64,000 nucleotides of DNA from NCBI GenBank assembly GCA_021234155.1, contig JAJEKV010000001.1, positions 37,930,826 through 37,994,825 of the forward strand. The letters run 5' to 3'. Source of the stretch: Isoetes taiwanensis (Eukaryota; Streptophyta; Lycopodiopsida; Isoetales; Isoetaceae). Every line of letters begins with the position of its first letter. Position 1 is the stretch's first letter. Both the position numbers and the translations under genes were made by a program. Positions 35,524 to 46,103 of this stretch are shown here, piece by piece. The notes below the pieces were generated by a model. The model had not been told where the DNA came from. It ran no database searches and saw only the letters and a program-made list of their open reading frames with translations.

Positions 35524-36597
35524 CTAATCTGAGATGTGATACGGATTGGCAAAGCAGCCTTGTGGATTGCAATCAGTAATGTTGTTGGAGTAGAAGTTTG
35601 AGAATATGGTTGGTCCTCCATTTGAAAAGTTTTGCAAAAGTATCTTTTCATTTTTGCTCCTATGGGGAATACTTTCAGCATTCTCCTGAATGAATCTGTC
35701 TAGCACACATTCGGTGGCCAGTGTAGTGGATCTAGGCTTCTTAGAGCCAGTATTACCATGTTCAGCTACCTTTGCACCTGCCTCAAATCTGTTTCTCCAA
35801 TTGTAAAATGTTGACTGACTGATACCTAAAGCCATGCGCCACCCAGTCAGACAGAATTCCATCCCCTTGAGCACTATCCTGTCCTCTCCTTCTCCTGTGT
35901 AAGTCACACTCAGCACGTCAAAAAAAAATGTAACCCTTGCATTGTATGGTTGGGATAAAAATTCTTTTCTTAATTCACGTACTTGATGCTTGGTAAGTTT
36001 CTTGTTGCAAGTATTTTTGCAGCAGCTTGACTTCATAAACTTGTTGATGGAACTTGTTGAGCATAGCCTTTCCTCTTTGTTTTTTCCCTTGGGCTCTCTT
36101 GGAATCCTATTTGTGTAAGTATACTTCCTTTTTCGTTTGAATTGAGCCTGAATGTTGTCCTCAAATGATTCTAGCTCTATATCCTCATTTTCTTTAGCTT
36201 CTCGAGCTTGCAGATGTTGTGAGACAGTCCTTCCATCCAGCAGCATCACATCGCTGTTTTCCCACCGAACAAGTGCATTCTTACTTGGCCTTTGTGCACA
36301 AGCATGACATCTCAGATCCTCTTTCATTAGTTCAGGAAGCACCTTTCCAACACAAAGGCCAACCTTTGTGTCTCCTAGGAATTCATCATCAACAGCATCC
36401 TGTGGATCACTGAATAGAACTATAGCTTCTGCATATTTAGTTCTAGTACAAGAATGGAGAATGTGGCACTGCATGTCCAAGAGTTCTGTTCTTGAGTAAC
36501 TAGGTGGTGGCTCATCATCATCAGGGAAAATTTTAAGGGACCTATAATTTTGTATAAGTATAATGAATTGGCCATTCCTTGTAGAATATGCCCCCAA
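35524..36597 (-). pseudogene. transposase-like protein with Cys cluster and HTH segment, truncated
   Basis: A 357-codon frame. Approximate order: acidic N-terminal region; CHACAQRPSKNALVRWENSD (paired Cys); basic KRKRKYTYTNRIPREPKGK; SCCKNTCNKKLTKHQVREL with Cys pairs followed by a helical LRKEFLSQPYNARVTFF; then GMEFCLTGWRMALGISQST-FYNWRNRFEAGA, which looks like a helix-turn-helix; then EHGNTGSKKP. I recognise this as the layout of a widespread eukaryotic family of uncharacterised transposon proteins (Cys cluster, then GIS-x-STFY HTH, then HGN-G). After residue about 320 the frame drifts, and no catalytic DDE domain is found. It probably represents the N-terminal half of a dead DNA transposon. 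Confidence 0.55.
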
Positions 36598-37274
36598 AAG
36601 TGTAGCCTGAACTGACCATTTTTCCTATTTTTTTCTGATGTGGATGCAACCCAATTGGCGATTTTTGAACCAAAAATCTAATAATGTGTAGCTCAAATGG
36701 CAAATTTTAGCTCGATTCTTATTAAATATAGAGCTAATTGCCCACACATAAAGAAGCCGCTACCCTATATAAATGTGTTTAAGTTACATGTTGTATGAAT
36801 TTCATACCCCATGTATTTCAATAATGCACAGATTGCTGGTAGGGAGAATTGGAAATCGGATGCCAGAATCTTCGTAAAGAGGATTGAAAAGTACCTCGAC
36901 ATTCAATTTTCCAAAAGAGCAGAATTATTCTTAGTTGGTAGATATATTTAGGAATAAAAATTTCTAATAATGTTGGGCCCCCTGAGTGACGATTTTATGA
37001 GGGGGCCTCTTAATGAATTAAGATTTTGCGAACTTAAGGCATAAATGGCCATTCCATAAGCATATCTAGTTCTCAGTTGGGACTGAATTGGCCCCAAAGT
37101 GGACACCACTCCAATAAGCAAACATCTAATTGGCCATTCTAATGTCGTAATGGGCAATAAAGTGCCACGAAATGGCGAATCTGCAGGTAGTCCATAGGTA
37201 AGGCATCCTACTCAAGCCGGCCGTCGCATTTTGCCTGAACCTGTAATTTGTGGCCAAATGGCCCCCCTGGGCCA
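36598..37274. other. intergenic or intronic, no gene recognised
   Basis: Between two transposon-like coding blocks on the minus strand. No readable protein; may be transposon non-coding sequence. Confidence 0.35.
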
Positions 37275-38052
37275 CTAAAATTTTCGCTGATCATCATCTG
37301 ATGGTATTCTGCGAGCAAACCGAGTAGCTAAATCCACTGATGGATCAATCTCTTCATCTGCATCTGACACTGCCTCCACAGATTCTATGTATGAGTTGTG
37401 TGAGGTAGGTATCCCCATGTCTGATCTTGGTGTCTCATCATGGGCTGCATCAATGCCATGAAAACGTATATCGCTTCGAGGCCATTCGATGAATGTGCCC
37501 ATAGCCTCTGCAATATTATCTGCACCCGCACATGCAATCGGAAGCACGTGAGTTGGCACCACAGCCTCGGTAACTTGCACAGCTACGTTCAGTGCATCGA
37601 CATCCTTCCCATGGATGCTACTTCTATTGAGCCAATGACCTCTGCCAACAACAACATTGTCCTTTGCATAAGTTCACCAAGTTCTCTCGTGTTGCTTGTT
37701 GGTCGAGATGAAGGAGAAATGGGTGATGACGATGTAGAGGAACTACTAGGCAGTTGGGGGTTTCCAGATCGATGATGATACAGTGAAGCATCCGGACGAT
37801 TCTCACGCCATTTCTAGGCCATTCGATAAATGTGCCTACGGCCAAAGAACATTATCCGCTACCGCTTTTACATGGAGCGGGAAGCACATGGGATGGAATT
37901 ATGGCTTCAGGTGACCTCCACGACGACATTCCTAAATTCAATGTTCTTTCCATGTAGGTGCCCTCTATGCAGTTCATGCCCCCTGGCAACAACCATGTCA
38001 CCACAGAGGAAGTTCTGCAAGGTCCTTTTCCTGCAAGCATACATTGACACAC
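37275..38052 (-). pseudogene. tandemly duplicated transposon-associated domain (DUF8039-like) remnants
   Basis: On the minus strand 37660-37275 reads VGRGHWLNRSSIHGKDVDAL, VQVTEAVVPTHVLPIACA, DNIAEAMGTFIEWPRSDI and an acidic tail to a stop. The block 38050-37800 repeats this with frame breaks: VVARGHELHRGHLHGKNIEF, VVVEVT, IIPSHVLPAPC and VGTFIEWPRN. The pattern (GRG...HG..., then V.V, then GDA-x-GTFI-WP) resembles the domain found after CACTA-type transposases and in other plant repeats. Each copy has about 110 residues. It is not clear whether they belong with the transposase-like frame at 35.5-36.6 kb. Confidence 0.5.
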
Positions 38053-38100
38053 ACATTGTTAGAAACCCCGCGGAAATGACCAAAAAATATAGACAAACAG

Positions 38101-38262
38101 GCAAATGGCGCGAGTGCGCCATTTGTTCAAATAGCGCAGCCGCGCCATTTGCCTCAAAATAGCGCAGCCGCGCCATTTGCCTTAATGGGCGCCGGCAGCG
38201 ATTTTGAGGCAAATGCGGCAAGGCGCTTATTTTGAGGCGAATGGCGCACCAGCGCCATTTGG
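38101..38262. repeat. AAATGGCGC/GCGCCATTT motif cluster 1
   Basis: By eye about five exact copies of AAATGGCGC or its complement plus variants AAATAGCGC and GAATGGCGC, several arranged as inverted pairs separated by a few bases. Confidence 0.85.
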
Positions 38263-38302
38263 CTTCCTTACGAAACAAAACAGGAAAACTTATGAAAGCA
38301 GA

Positions 38303-38493
38303 TTACACATTACAGATTACTACATATAACTACAGGCTACTACAGATTACTAAAGATTACAGATTACACATTAGTAGAGATTACTGCAGAGCACAAGATT
38401 ATTACAGATTATTACAGATTACTACAGATTACTACAGACTACAGATTATTTCCTGGATTGTTACAGGTTACTACAGATTACTACAGAGTAGAA
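38303..38493. repeat. degenerate tandem repeat ATTACTACAG
   Basis: A run of roughly 10-base units (ATTACTACAG, ATTATTACAG, ACTACAGATT). Non-coding. Not a CRISPR array: there are no unique spacers. Confidence 0.85.
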
Positions 38494-38609
38494 ACATTAT
38501 TCTGCACTTATAGGAGAAATTGCTGACAGTTAAACTAAAATAGAGCAGTCACTAACCTTGGGGTCATTGTAGATCGAGAATCTGCCATTGAAAGAAGGGA
38601 AGAGCCTTG

Positions 38610-38765
38610 AATCAAGTAAGCGCCTTCAAAATAGAGGAAGCGCCTGCTATCAAATGAAGAAGCGCCTGCTATCAAATGAAGAAGCGCCTGCTAACCAAGT
38701 GAAGCGCCTGCAACCAACTAAAGCGCCTGCAACTGAAGGTAGCGCCCAAAGAAGCGCCTGCTGGA
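38610..38765. repeat. degenerate tandem repeat with AGCGCCTGC core
   Basis: About eight copies of (GA)AGCGCCTGC, spaced about 18-27 bp and separated by AT/AC-rich linkers such as TATCAAATGA. AGCGCC also recurs at 39325-39370. Confidence 0.8.
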
Positions 38766-39016
38766 CAAAGAAACACAGCTCAAATAACTCTCCTGAGGAA
38801 CCAATGCCTAAGGCGGAATAGACGTCTGACGAGCGCCCTGCATTGGCGGCCAAGTCCTCTCAGGCGCAAGTACCTGCGAATGTTGAAGCGAGGACGGGGA
38901 GCGTAAAATCGCAACCTGCGAATACGAGGGACATAAGCCTTCGTTTTACCATATCTGTACCCGCAGATTTTATAAACGGCTTTGAGACAGGGACTGGCAC
39001 AATATATGCGAAAAGT

Positions 39017-39130
39017 GGCGGGGAATTCAAATTTTAAAATTCAAGTGGCGGACGGGCGGGGAATTCAAATTTTAGAATTCAATTGGCGGACGGGCGGGAA
39101 ATTCAAATTCAAATTTTAAAATTCAAGTGA
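39017..39130. repeat. three-copy tandem repeat, about 44 bp
   Basis: Units of AATTCAAATTTTAAAATTCAA followed by GGCGGACGGGCGGG. Each unit combines a palindromic A/T part and a G-rich part. Confidence 0.75.
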
Positions 39131-39508
39131 TCTGGACGGGACGGACGTTGCCGGACGCCGGATCAAAAGAAATTCAAGTGGCGGGCGGACGGGCTGGCGG
39201 GCCAAATCCTTTCGCGCCATTAATTTCGACGGGTTCATTTTCTCTCTTCATTTCATTTCATCCGCCTTCTCTTCAGCGGCGCCTTCTACTCACTTGGGCT
39301 TGGCCTTCCATATAGCTTTTCTCTCTCTAGCGCCTTTGTGTTTCTCTCTCTAGCGCCTTCGAGTAGCGCCTGTTGATCCGGGAGCTCCAGGAAAAAAGGT
39401 GGAGTAGAATTTCTACGGTCCGTGTACGATCCATGTACGGTCGCAAATACGATGGCCTCGGGTTCAGGTTAGTTCGTACTGTTTTTTTGCTTTTTTCCGG
39501 GTCATGGG

Positions 39509-39518
39509 TATATAAATA
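39509..39518 (+). promoter_or_regulatory. candidate TATA box of the ParB/methylase-like gene
   Basis: TATATAAATA, about 640 bp before the chosen start codon, with CT-rich sequence upstream (39235-39350) as in many plant core promoters. If used, transcription would start near 39545 and the leader would contain the whole inverted repeat at 39628-39948. Inference from position only. Confidence 0.4.
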
Positions 39519-39585
39519 GCAGCGGCCGTATTTGTTTTCATGTATCAGTGTCTAGGATAGTGAGTTTACGTGGTCCGTCTGAAAG

Positions 39586-40046
39586 AAAATGGCGTCGCGC
39601 CATTTCTTTAAGGATGTTAGTTTTGTAGTTTGTTTAGAGCAGATGTAGTATAATGCAAATGGCGCAGTGGCACCATTTACATAGAAATGGCGCAGTGGCG
39701 CCATTTCTCGACTGGCGAGTCGCCTCTCCCTCAGCTTGCCAACAATCTAGAAAGTACAGGCCTTATTATCGACTCGCGTGTCGAGAATGTCTCGACTCGC
39801 GAGGCGAGAATAGGGAGTGTACACTCTGGATTGTTGGCTGGTTGAGGGATTCCCGATTCGCCAGTCGAGAAATGGCGCCACTGCGCCATTTCTATGTAAA
39901 TGGCGCCACTGCGCCATTTGCATTATACTACATCTGCTCTAAACAAACGATTCGCCAGTCGAGAATGCACACAGTTACCCAACTCCTTAAATGGCGCCAC
40001 TGCGCCATTTGCATGCACTGCGCCATTTACATGCAAATGGCGCAGT
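39586..40046. repeat. AAATGGCGC/GCGCCATTT motif cluster 2
   Basis: By eye about twelve exact motif copies, mostly as inverted pairs AAATGGCGC-N4-GCGCCATTT with spacer AGTG or its complement CACT. It ends about 100 bp before the start codon of the ParB/methylase-like gene. Confidence 0.9.
39628..39948. repeat. 321-bp inverted repeat (hairpin) with 91-bp outer arms
   Basis: Arms 39628-39718 and 39858-39948 are reverse complements with one mismatch in 91 positions by eye. Pairing continues imperfectly through the interior (CCAACAATCTAGA against TCTGGATTGTTGG; GTCGAGA-ATG-TCTCGAC at the centre near 39788). It carries many of the cluster 2 motifs. As RNA it would form a long stem. Confidence 0.9.
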
Positions 40047-40147
40047 GGGTTGGGTTGGGGTTTCATGATTTGAATGTTGATTAGTTGTTTTTTTGTGAAG
40101 CTTCGTTGTCCAAGCCCCAAAACGTTGTGACGGAGAAGACCGTGGTC

Positions 40148-43100
40148 ATGGCTGGAAGGCCATGGTGCATGGAAATTGTCAGGGCGATTCCCTTGGAGGA
40201 AGGGGTCGACCCCACAAAGGGGGACAAGAGGAGAGAACTTTGCCTCCTCACAAAGTCAAGAAGTGCTGAGCAGGACGTTGTGATGCAGCTTGGCATCATT
40301 GTCAACATGCGGGAGGTGAAAAAGCAGGGAAGAATAGACTTCCTTAGTTGCACGGTGGAGGATCCCGTGAATTGCACCATTTCTATGTACTGCATGGACT
40401 GGCAGTTCTATGATCCACAGATGATGGAATCCAGCATTAAGGACCAGACAGTCTCTGCCAAAAGGAAAGGCTGGCCGTTGCCTTCATATGAAAGCAGAGA
40501 GGCAGCTGCTATTAATGGCACGGTCGAGCTCCTTAGAGGATTTGGCATACTCCGTTCAGCCATGGACGCATCAAAGAACTCAGTGTCACATATTGTCAGA
40601 GCCAAGACCTCTGGTAATATGCCTGCTGTAATGGACAGCACCTGGCTTCTAGCGGAGATTACAAAGAAGGATGGGAAGAGAAAGCCAAACGTTAGGCAAG
40701 CCAGACCAAAGAAAGGAACACTCAATATAGAAGGGACAGAGCATGAGGAAGAGAATAAAAAAAAAAACGAGGAAACTCCCAAGTCTCCTCCCAAGTCACC
40801 TCCCAAGTCTCCTCTTATGAGGACACCTATCGGTTCTCCTGTCAGGTCCCCGGCCAAGCAGGATTCAGAGAGAACCATTAGTGACACTAAATCCTCCCCA
40901 CATCGGAGAGGTAAAGGCGGTGCATCGACGGCTGAGAGCATTCCGCCTAAAAGGAAGAGGAAAACAAAGAAGGAGATGAGGGTCAGAAAGCAAAAGAAAA
41001 TGGAAAGTCTGGAGGTGCCTTCGGAGCTGAAGATGGACCGTGATGCCGAGGAGGAGTTGGCAGAGGAAACTCTAAAAAAAATACAGCAGCACGGTCACAT
41101 GTTTCCTCTAGGTGTGACATATATAAGAAAAATATCCATCTGGGATATGGAAGAGGCCCCTCCTAACATGACTGCACGAGTTGTAAATCCTGAACGAGTT
41201 AGGAAACTGTGCAAGTCATTTGCCGAAGATCCCCATCCAGTCTTCACGCCGGCAGATGTCGTGCCATTTGATCCAGATACAAAGCAGCTCGTACCATGGT
41301 CACAAGAATCTGACCTTGCGGGTAGGAGGTTCTACATCATCAATGGCAACCATTCTGTCTCAGCCGCTCAGCTCGTGTGTCAGAAGTTGGGGACAGAAGA
41401 TGCCAGAGTAGAACTCAGAAAGATTTACACTTATAGGTTCTGCAGAGTTCTTTCTGGAGAACTGAGTGACTTGGACCTTCTTCAGCTTAGTGTGGATGTC
41501 AATGACATCGTAGCCAGGACGGTGTTTAAGGAACCCTACGCAGATCAAATACACCACCTGCGTAGGCAATACCAGGAGTGCGGCAAACCAGCGCCAGCAG
41601 GAAAAGGGCAATCGAGAAGCGACGAATACAAGGTATGTACCATTGTATGAATCAAATGGCGCCGCTGCGCCATTTGGGGTGAAATGGCGTCGCTGCGCCA
41701 TTTGACCCTAAATGGCGCAGCGGCGCCATTTGACCCTGCTTTGCTGCATTCAACCTCTAACATATTTCGTTTGCCTTTCAGCATTACCTAGAAATGGTTG
41801 ACAAGATTCTCAGTGGAAAGCATACCAAAGATGTCAACAGGTTTGTTTTTATGCTAGACGATATCTACGCTCTCTTTCGCCAAATGTGGAATAAATGGAA
41901 AAAGGGAGAGCTGAAAGATAACAGGGGCCAACCTATAGCAGTCAATTGGGCAAAGGATAGTGACTATTTCAGCGAAAACTACCTCAGATGCATGAGAGGC
42001 CTGGATTATGAAGATTGCAGAACTGTTCTCCAGGAAGCCATCAGGGGGGACATCTATGTAAAGGTCACATCCGATTATAAGGGTGATTATTTTTTCAAGA
42101 CAAGAGCACAGAACTTGAGGATTCTTGCCTACATGAAGAAGGAGATTCTCAACTACATCCATGATGAACTTGGAATCAAGTACAGAAAGTTCGAGGACTT
42201 GAGAAAGGTGTCCGACGAATTCTCAGATTCAACCCTCCTATCTTGGGGTGTGGTACATCATACTTGGGTCTCAGACGGAATACTGAAAGAGGGCGTCCAT
42301 GGTCATGTGCCCTTTTCATTAGGCAGATCCATTCGTAAGATTATTAAGCCCGAGGCCGAGAACGAGTTGAAAAGATTTTATGTGGAGTGCGTTTCTAGTG
42401 GTGGGATTGTCCAGGATCCGATAGTGTTGCCTGCCAGCATGATCTGTTTGGATGCGAGGCAAATTACTCCGATTTGGGATCCTGCCACTCTGGCCAAATT
42501 CTTAAATGCTACTTCTAGGATGACAGATGTAGAGACATACTGGATAATATGTTTTGCTAGGCCAGAACATACGAGTCTCTTCGGTACTGCCCTTGAGAGC
42601 CTAGAATCCAGATCTAGAGTTTACTTAGGCATGTATGAAGAGGAAAGTGGGTGGGCACCTGGTGGTGGCATAAAGGAGCCAACAGCTGTGGTTCTAGCCA
42701 CCAGGATCTCAGCCCAAGCTCAGCCTGATGAAAACCTGGATCTCAGGTTTTATGGTGAACATCCCCGGAAAGCACCTGATGTTTCTAAGACCCCTAAAGA
42801 TGCAGTTGGTGCCGAACCAGAGAATCTGGCTAACAAGCTCCTGAGGGACAGGTTCAAATACAGTTGGCAAGGTATGGAAGGGGAATACTTGGTTCACAAG
42901 CAGGTTGGTCCTGCTACAACAGCATACCTTGTCGATAAGCTCTGCCCTCCAGGTAACTTTGTTCTGGACTTTTTTTCTGCTGGGGCTTTTACTAGGGCAT
43001 CATTGCAGTTAAAAAGGAATAGTGTGGCCTATGAGCATGATGCAAAAAAGATCCAATGTATGCTAGGGATTCTTGGAAGAATTGACAACGTCATTAATCT

Positions 43101-43347
43101 CTTGCTTGATCCATCAGCCATAGACACTCGTCGACTTTTGACACTGCCTGAGACATCACATGGTGGTGGAGGAGAGACATCACATGGTGGTGGAGGAGAG
43201 ACGTCACAGGCTGGTGAAGGAGATGCCACAGGATCCGGGGAACAAGTGGTACAAGACACAGAAACGCAGATTGACCGAAGTAAGATTAACCCGGATGATA
43301 TTGATAAAGAGATGATACTATTTTTGGTGAGGAATATTGAAAACTGA
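40148..43347 (+). CDS. ParB-like / DNA-methyltransferase-like protein, two exons
   Basis: Exons 40148-41632 and 41782-43347 joined by a GT-AG intron give about 1016 residues; the frame is intact. Order: N-terminal region of unknown fold (1-200); S/T-P-rich linker with repeated KSPP (about 210-245); basic PPKRKRKTKKEMRVRKQKK, a likely nuclear localisation signal (about 266-285); ParB-like domain about 318-405, with NPERVRKLCKSF and RRFYIINGNHSVSAAQ (in ParB-family proteins the corresponding segment reads GxHRxxAA); unknown middle; then FVLDFFSAGAFTRASLQL and VAYEHDAKK near 886-915, resembling motif I (DxFxGxG) of N4/N6-type DNA methylases; C-terminal Gly-rich GETSHGGGG repeats. I see no DPPY motif, so methylase activity is doubtful. 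Start: the first in-frame ATG; upstream codons are open to 40085. Probably nuclear and DNA-binding. It is embedded in a field of inverted motifs that may be its sites (inference). Confidence 0.75.
41653..41735. repeat. motif cluster 3 inside the intron of the ParB/methylase-like gene
   Basis: Three inverted pairs, e.g. AAATGGCGC-CGCT-GCGCCATTT, make up more than half of the 149-bp intron (41633-41781). Spacers here are CGCT/AGCG instead of the AGTG/CACT of cluster 2. About five exact motif copies. Confidence 0.9.
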
Positions 43348-43569
43348 TTTGCATGTAAGATTTACCTATTTGGTATTAATGATTACTGTACTGATTAATC
43401 TTTTGAATACTGATGAGACATACGATCTTACTGTATTTGCCCTTTTTGTATATCTTACTTGTTATATAATAATACGATGCCTGTCCTTATGCCTTAGCTT
43501 TATGTGAAAAATGATGCTGTATTCTATGACGATGTGTTGTCTACTCTGTAAGAATAACGATTTTAGTAA

Positions 43570-43830
43570 AGCAAATAGCGCAGCAGTGCCATTTGCAATA
43601 TGAATATATTGCAACAGACTGCGCGGCCGCGCTATTTGTTTGCTTTTTTCTGTGTATTGTCCTCATGATTCATTTCAAATGCAGCGATTTTATTGCTTTT
43701 TTCCCACAATTTTTATTCAAATGGCGCAACCAGGTTGTTGCGCCCGTCGATTTCCGCCCCATTTCGTGTCAAATAGAGCGGTTTTCATGCTAATCCTTGT
43801 GCATTTTTAAATAAATAGCGCAGATTTGAT
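43570..43830. repeat. degenerate motif cluster 4, 3' of the gene
   Basis: AAATAGCGC, GTGCCATTTG, GCGCGGCCGCGC, AAATGGCGCAACC and AAATAGCGCAG: mostly decayed versions of the motif, starting about 220 bp after the stop codon. The gene is thus bracketed by the motif on both sides. Confidence 0.7.
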
Positions 43831-43969
43831 TGCCGAATGTGTGAAAAAACAGCGAACAATTTCATTTCGAGTGAAAATGGAATCACGAAATTTCCAACTT
43901 TAATGAAACTGTGCTTTAGTGCGGGAAGGGGACACGGAGATGCCTTGATGCCCTTCCCCTATGGGCTCC

Positions 43970-46023
43970 TGTAACAGCGGAAGCAAAATATAACATCGGC
44001 ACTAACAACAATAATACATCTAGCTACCTCGAAGGGTAGCGCATCCATACATCCATAGAGCCAACGAAGATATCAACATGCCATAAAACATGAGAGCTCC
44101 TACTCGGGCTTAGACTCGTAAGGAAGTAGGCTGATGGCTGGGATACAAGATAGAGAAGACCGAGATATAACAATGGTGGGGCTGACTATAGACAATGGCT
44201 AGGGTTGACCACTCCATCCACCCCTCCTGTGCATACTTTGTAGACTGTCTAGATCGGGCTCTGCCATGACTATAACCTGCCGGATATGTAGTCTCGTGGT
44301 ATCACCCGTCGAGGCTACTCCGGGTTGCATCTCCCCAGTCCGATGAGATAGGAAGAGTTCCATCTCCCCTTCCCGAGGTCTAGTGGTTCCATGGGCGGCT
44401 AGAGAATCATGGCGACACACGATTCATCCCTGACTGAACTCCCCAAAACAAGAGCCAGGCCAACACCTGTAACTCCTGAGGATGAGGGTGACACCATCGA
44501 TCCAGGAAGTGTCGGACCCATACCCGGCCCACACGAAATGACCGACTATAGACCTAGCCCTATGGGTCCCCAGTAGTCATGCTCAGCAGCGACCCCCATC
44601 CACTTTGCCACTAGCCTCGTTATGTAGTGATAAGTCATTCCATAGCCCCCATAGCCAGGTGGATTCCTATGCATAGGCCGCATAATAATAGGAACTAAGG
44701 GCCTAAACTAGAAGCATCGTCTAGATAATAGCCACTAGGTCTCTACCCCCCTTCCCAATATACAAGAGGTGCAAACATAGATCAACCAACATCATATATC
44801 AACATAATATGATCAATAATGAAGATACATCTAATCCTAATCACATGCATCTAACTAATAGTTAGGATTCTATAAAGCTACTATGAATACCTGCTCCGGA
44901 CGAACTTCTTCCAACTCCTGGGGTCTCCATGACTTGACGATGAGTTGAGTGATTCCTCCTCCTTCTGATGAGCGTAATGCCTTGGGGCTGTCGATCTGAG
45001 CTAAGCCGCAACGAACGGTGCTTAAAACGGAGTTCTAGGTGACGGACAGGTCACAAGGTAGGTGGAGCCAAAAAGTGGCCTAGAGTTAAGGTTATGATAC
45101 TTATAGGTTAGGGTTCCATGTCACTGCCACGTGACTCCAATGGGATGCCCAATAGGTTGAGGCCATGTAGAAATAGCCTTAAGCCTAAGGTTGGCTAAGT
45201 TATGTAAATAATTTAGCTATGCTCCCTTTTCCACTTACTATGGTGTACAAGGCTATTATGGTAGGCTTGTACGGTGACGAGGCCTAGAAATATACGTATT
45301 TATGGCATATATTTCCGGGGAACGTCGCATCCCCCAAAAGCGGGGATAATCTTGTCCCTCGGCATCATGCTAAGGTGACGAACCTATACTAACCCTGCAA
45401 GATCACACACATGAATATAAAGACTTAACTTTATTGCAAGGATCATCCTGTTATTAGCTACTTAGTATGTACATATAGGCTATACTTGTATCTATACAAA
45501 ATTATATAGCCTTCTCAAGTGTTACTTATCACAATATAAACATAACGTTATTATAATAGTTATTAGGAGTTCATATCTACGTCTACAAAAATTATGACTC
45601 CTTTCTTCTCGTAATGTGCTCCCTCATCCATACTCCCCTTCACTGGCCTGCATACGTAGCACATTACGTAAGTTTAGTAATAAGTTTGTGGTTTTAGGGA
45701 ATCACCCCCTTACCATCTCCTTGAGCCGAACTACTCCTTTACTACCTTGCACTCGATCATGGCCCTTAGGATTTGAGCTTAAGGACCATTTAGGATGATC
45801 CTATCATTGCCCATGATCGAGTGTTACCTTATACAAGATCCCTTTGATCGAGTACACCCGCAGTGCCTCATGCCCAGGGGGGTTTAAGCTAGGGAACGTC
45901 TTACGATCCCATCATCGCGCATGATCACTTCATATCTCGCCATGACCCCCCTATGGTCATGCGCACTCTTGGTGCTTGCTGGCCAAGAGAATGCCCCTAG
46001 GGGGTATCCCATCATCGCCTACA
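43970..46023 (-). mobile_element. putative 3' LTR of the Gypsy element
   Basis: Lies directly downstream of the Gypsy polyprotein. The plus strand begins TGTAACAGCGG at 43970 and ends CGCCTACA at 46023, so both ends could be TG...CA LTR termini. The 5' LTR is not in the window (the element is truncated at 48.1 kb), so the boundaries cannot be confirmed by comparison. No coding content. Includes an inverted pair CACTCGATCATGG/CCATGATCGAGTG near 45750-45824. Confidence 0.35.
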
Positions 46024-46103
46024 CTCCAAGATTCTGGCATACGCACTCTACTAGCCTAGAATGCATATGCCTTCCTATTGCTACGCTAAGATATACAACT
46101 TAG

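Noticed and set aside
38303-38493. CRISPR-like array
   Set aside because: Units are short, degenerate and contiguous without spacers, and the genome is plant nuclear.
40408-40941. 177-codon minus-strand frame
   Set aside because: Antisense shadow of the ParB/methylase-like exon 1.
37276-43918. CACTAAA at 37276 and TTTAGTG at 43912 as possible CACTA-transposon ends around the ParB/methylase-like gene
   Set aside because: Only seven bases match, the left one overlaps a stop codon of the DUF8039-like frame, and the adjoining three bases differ (no target duplication).
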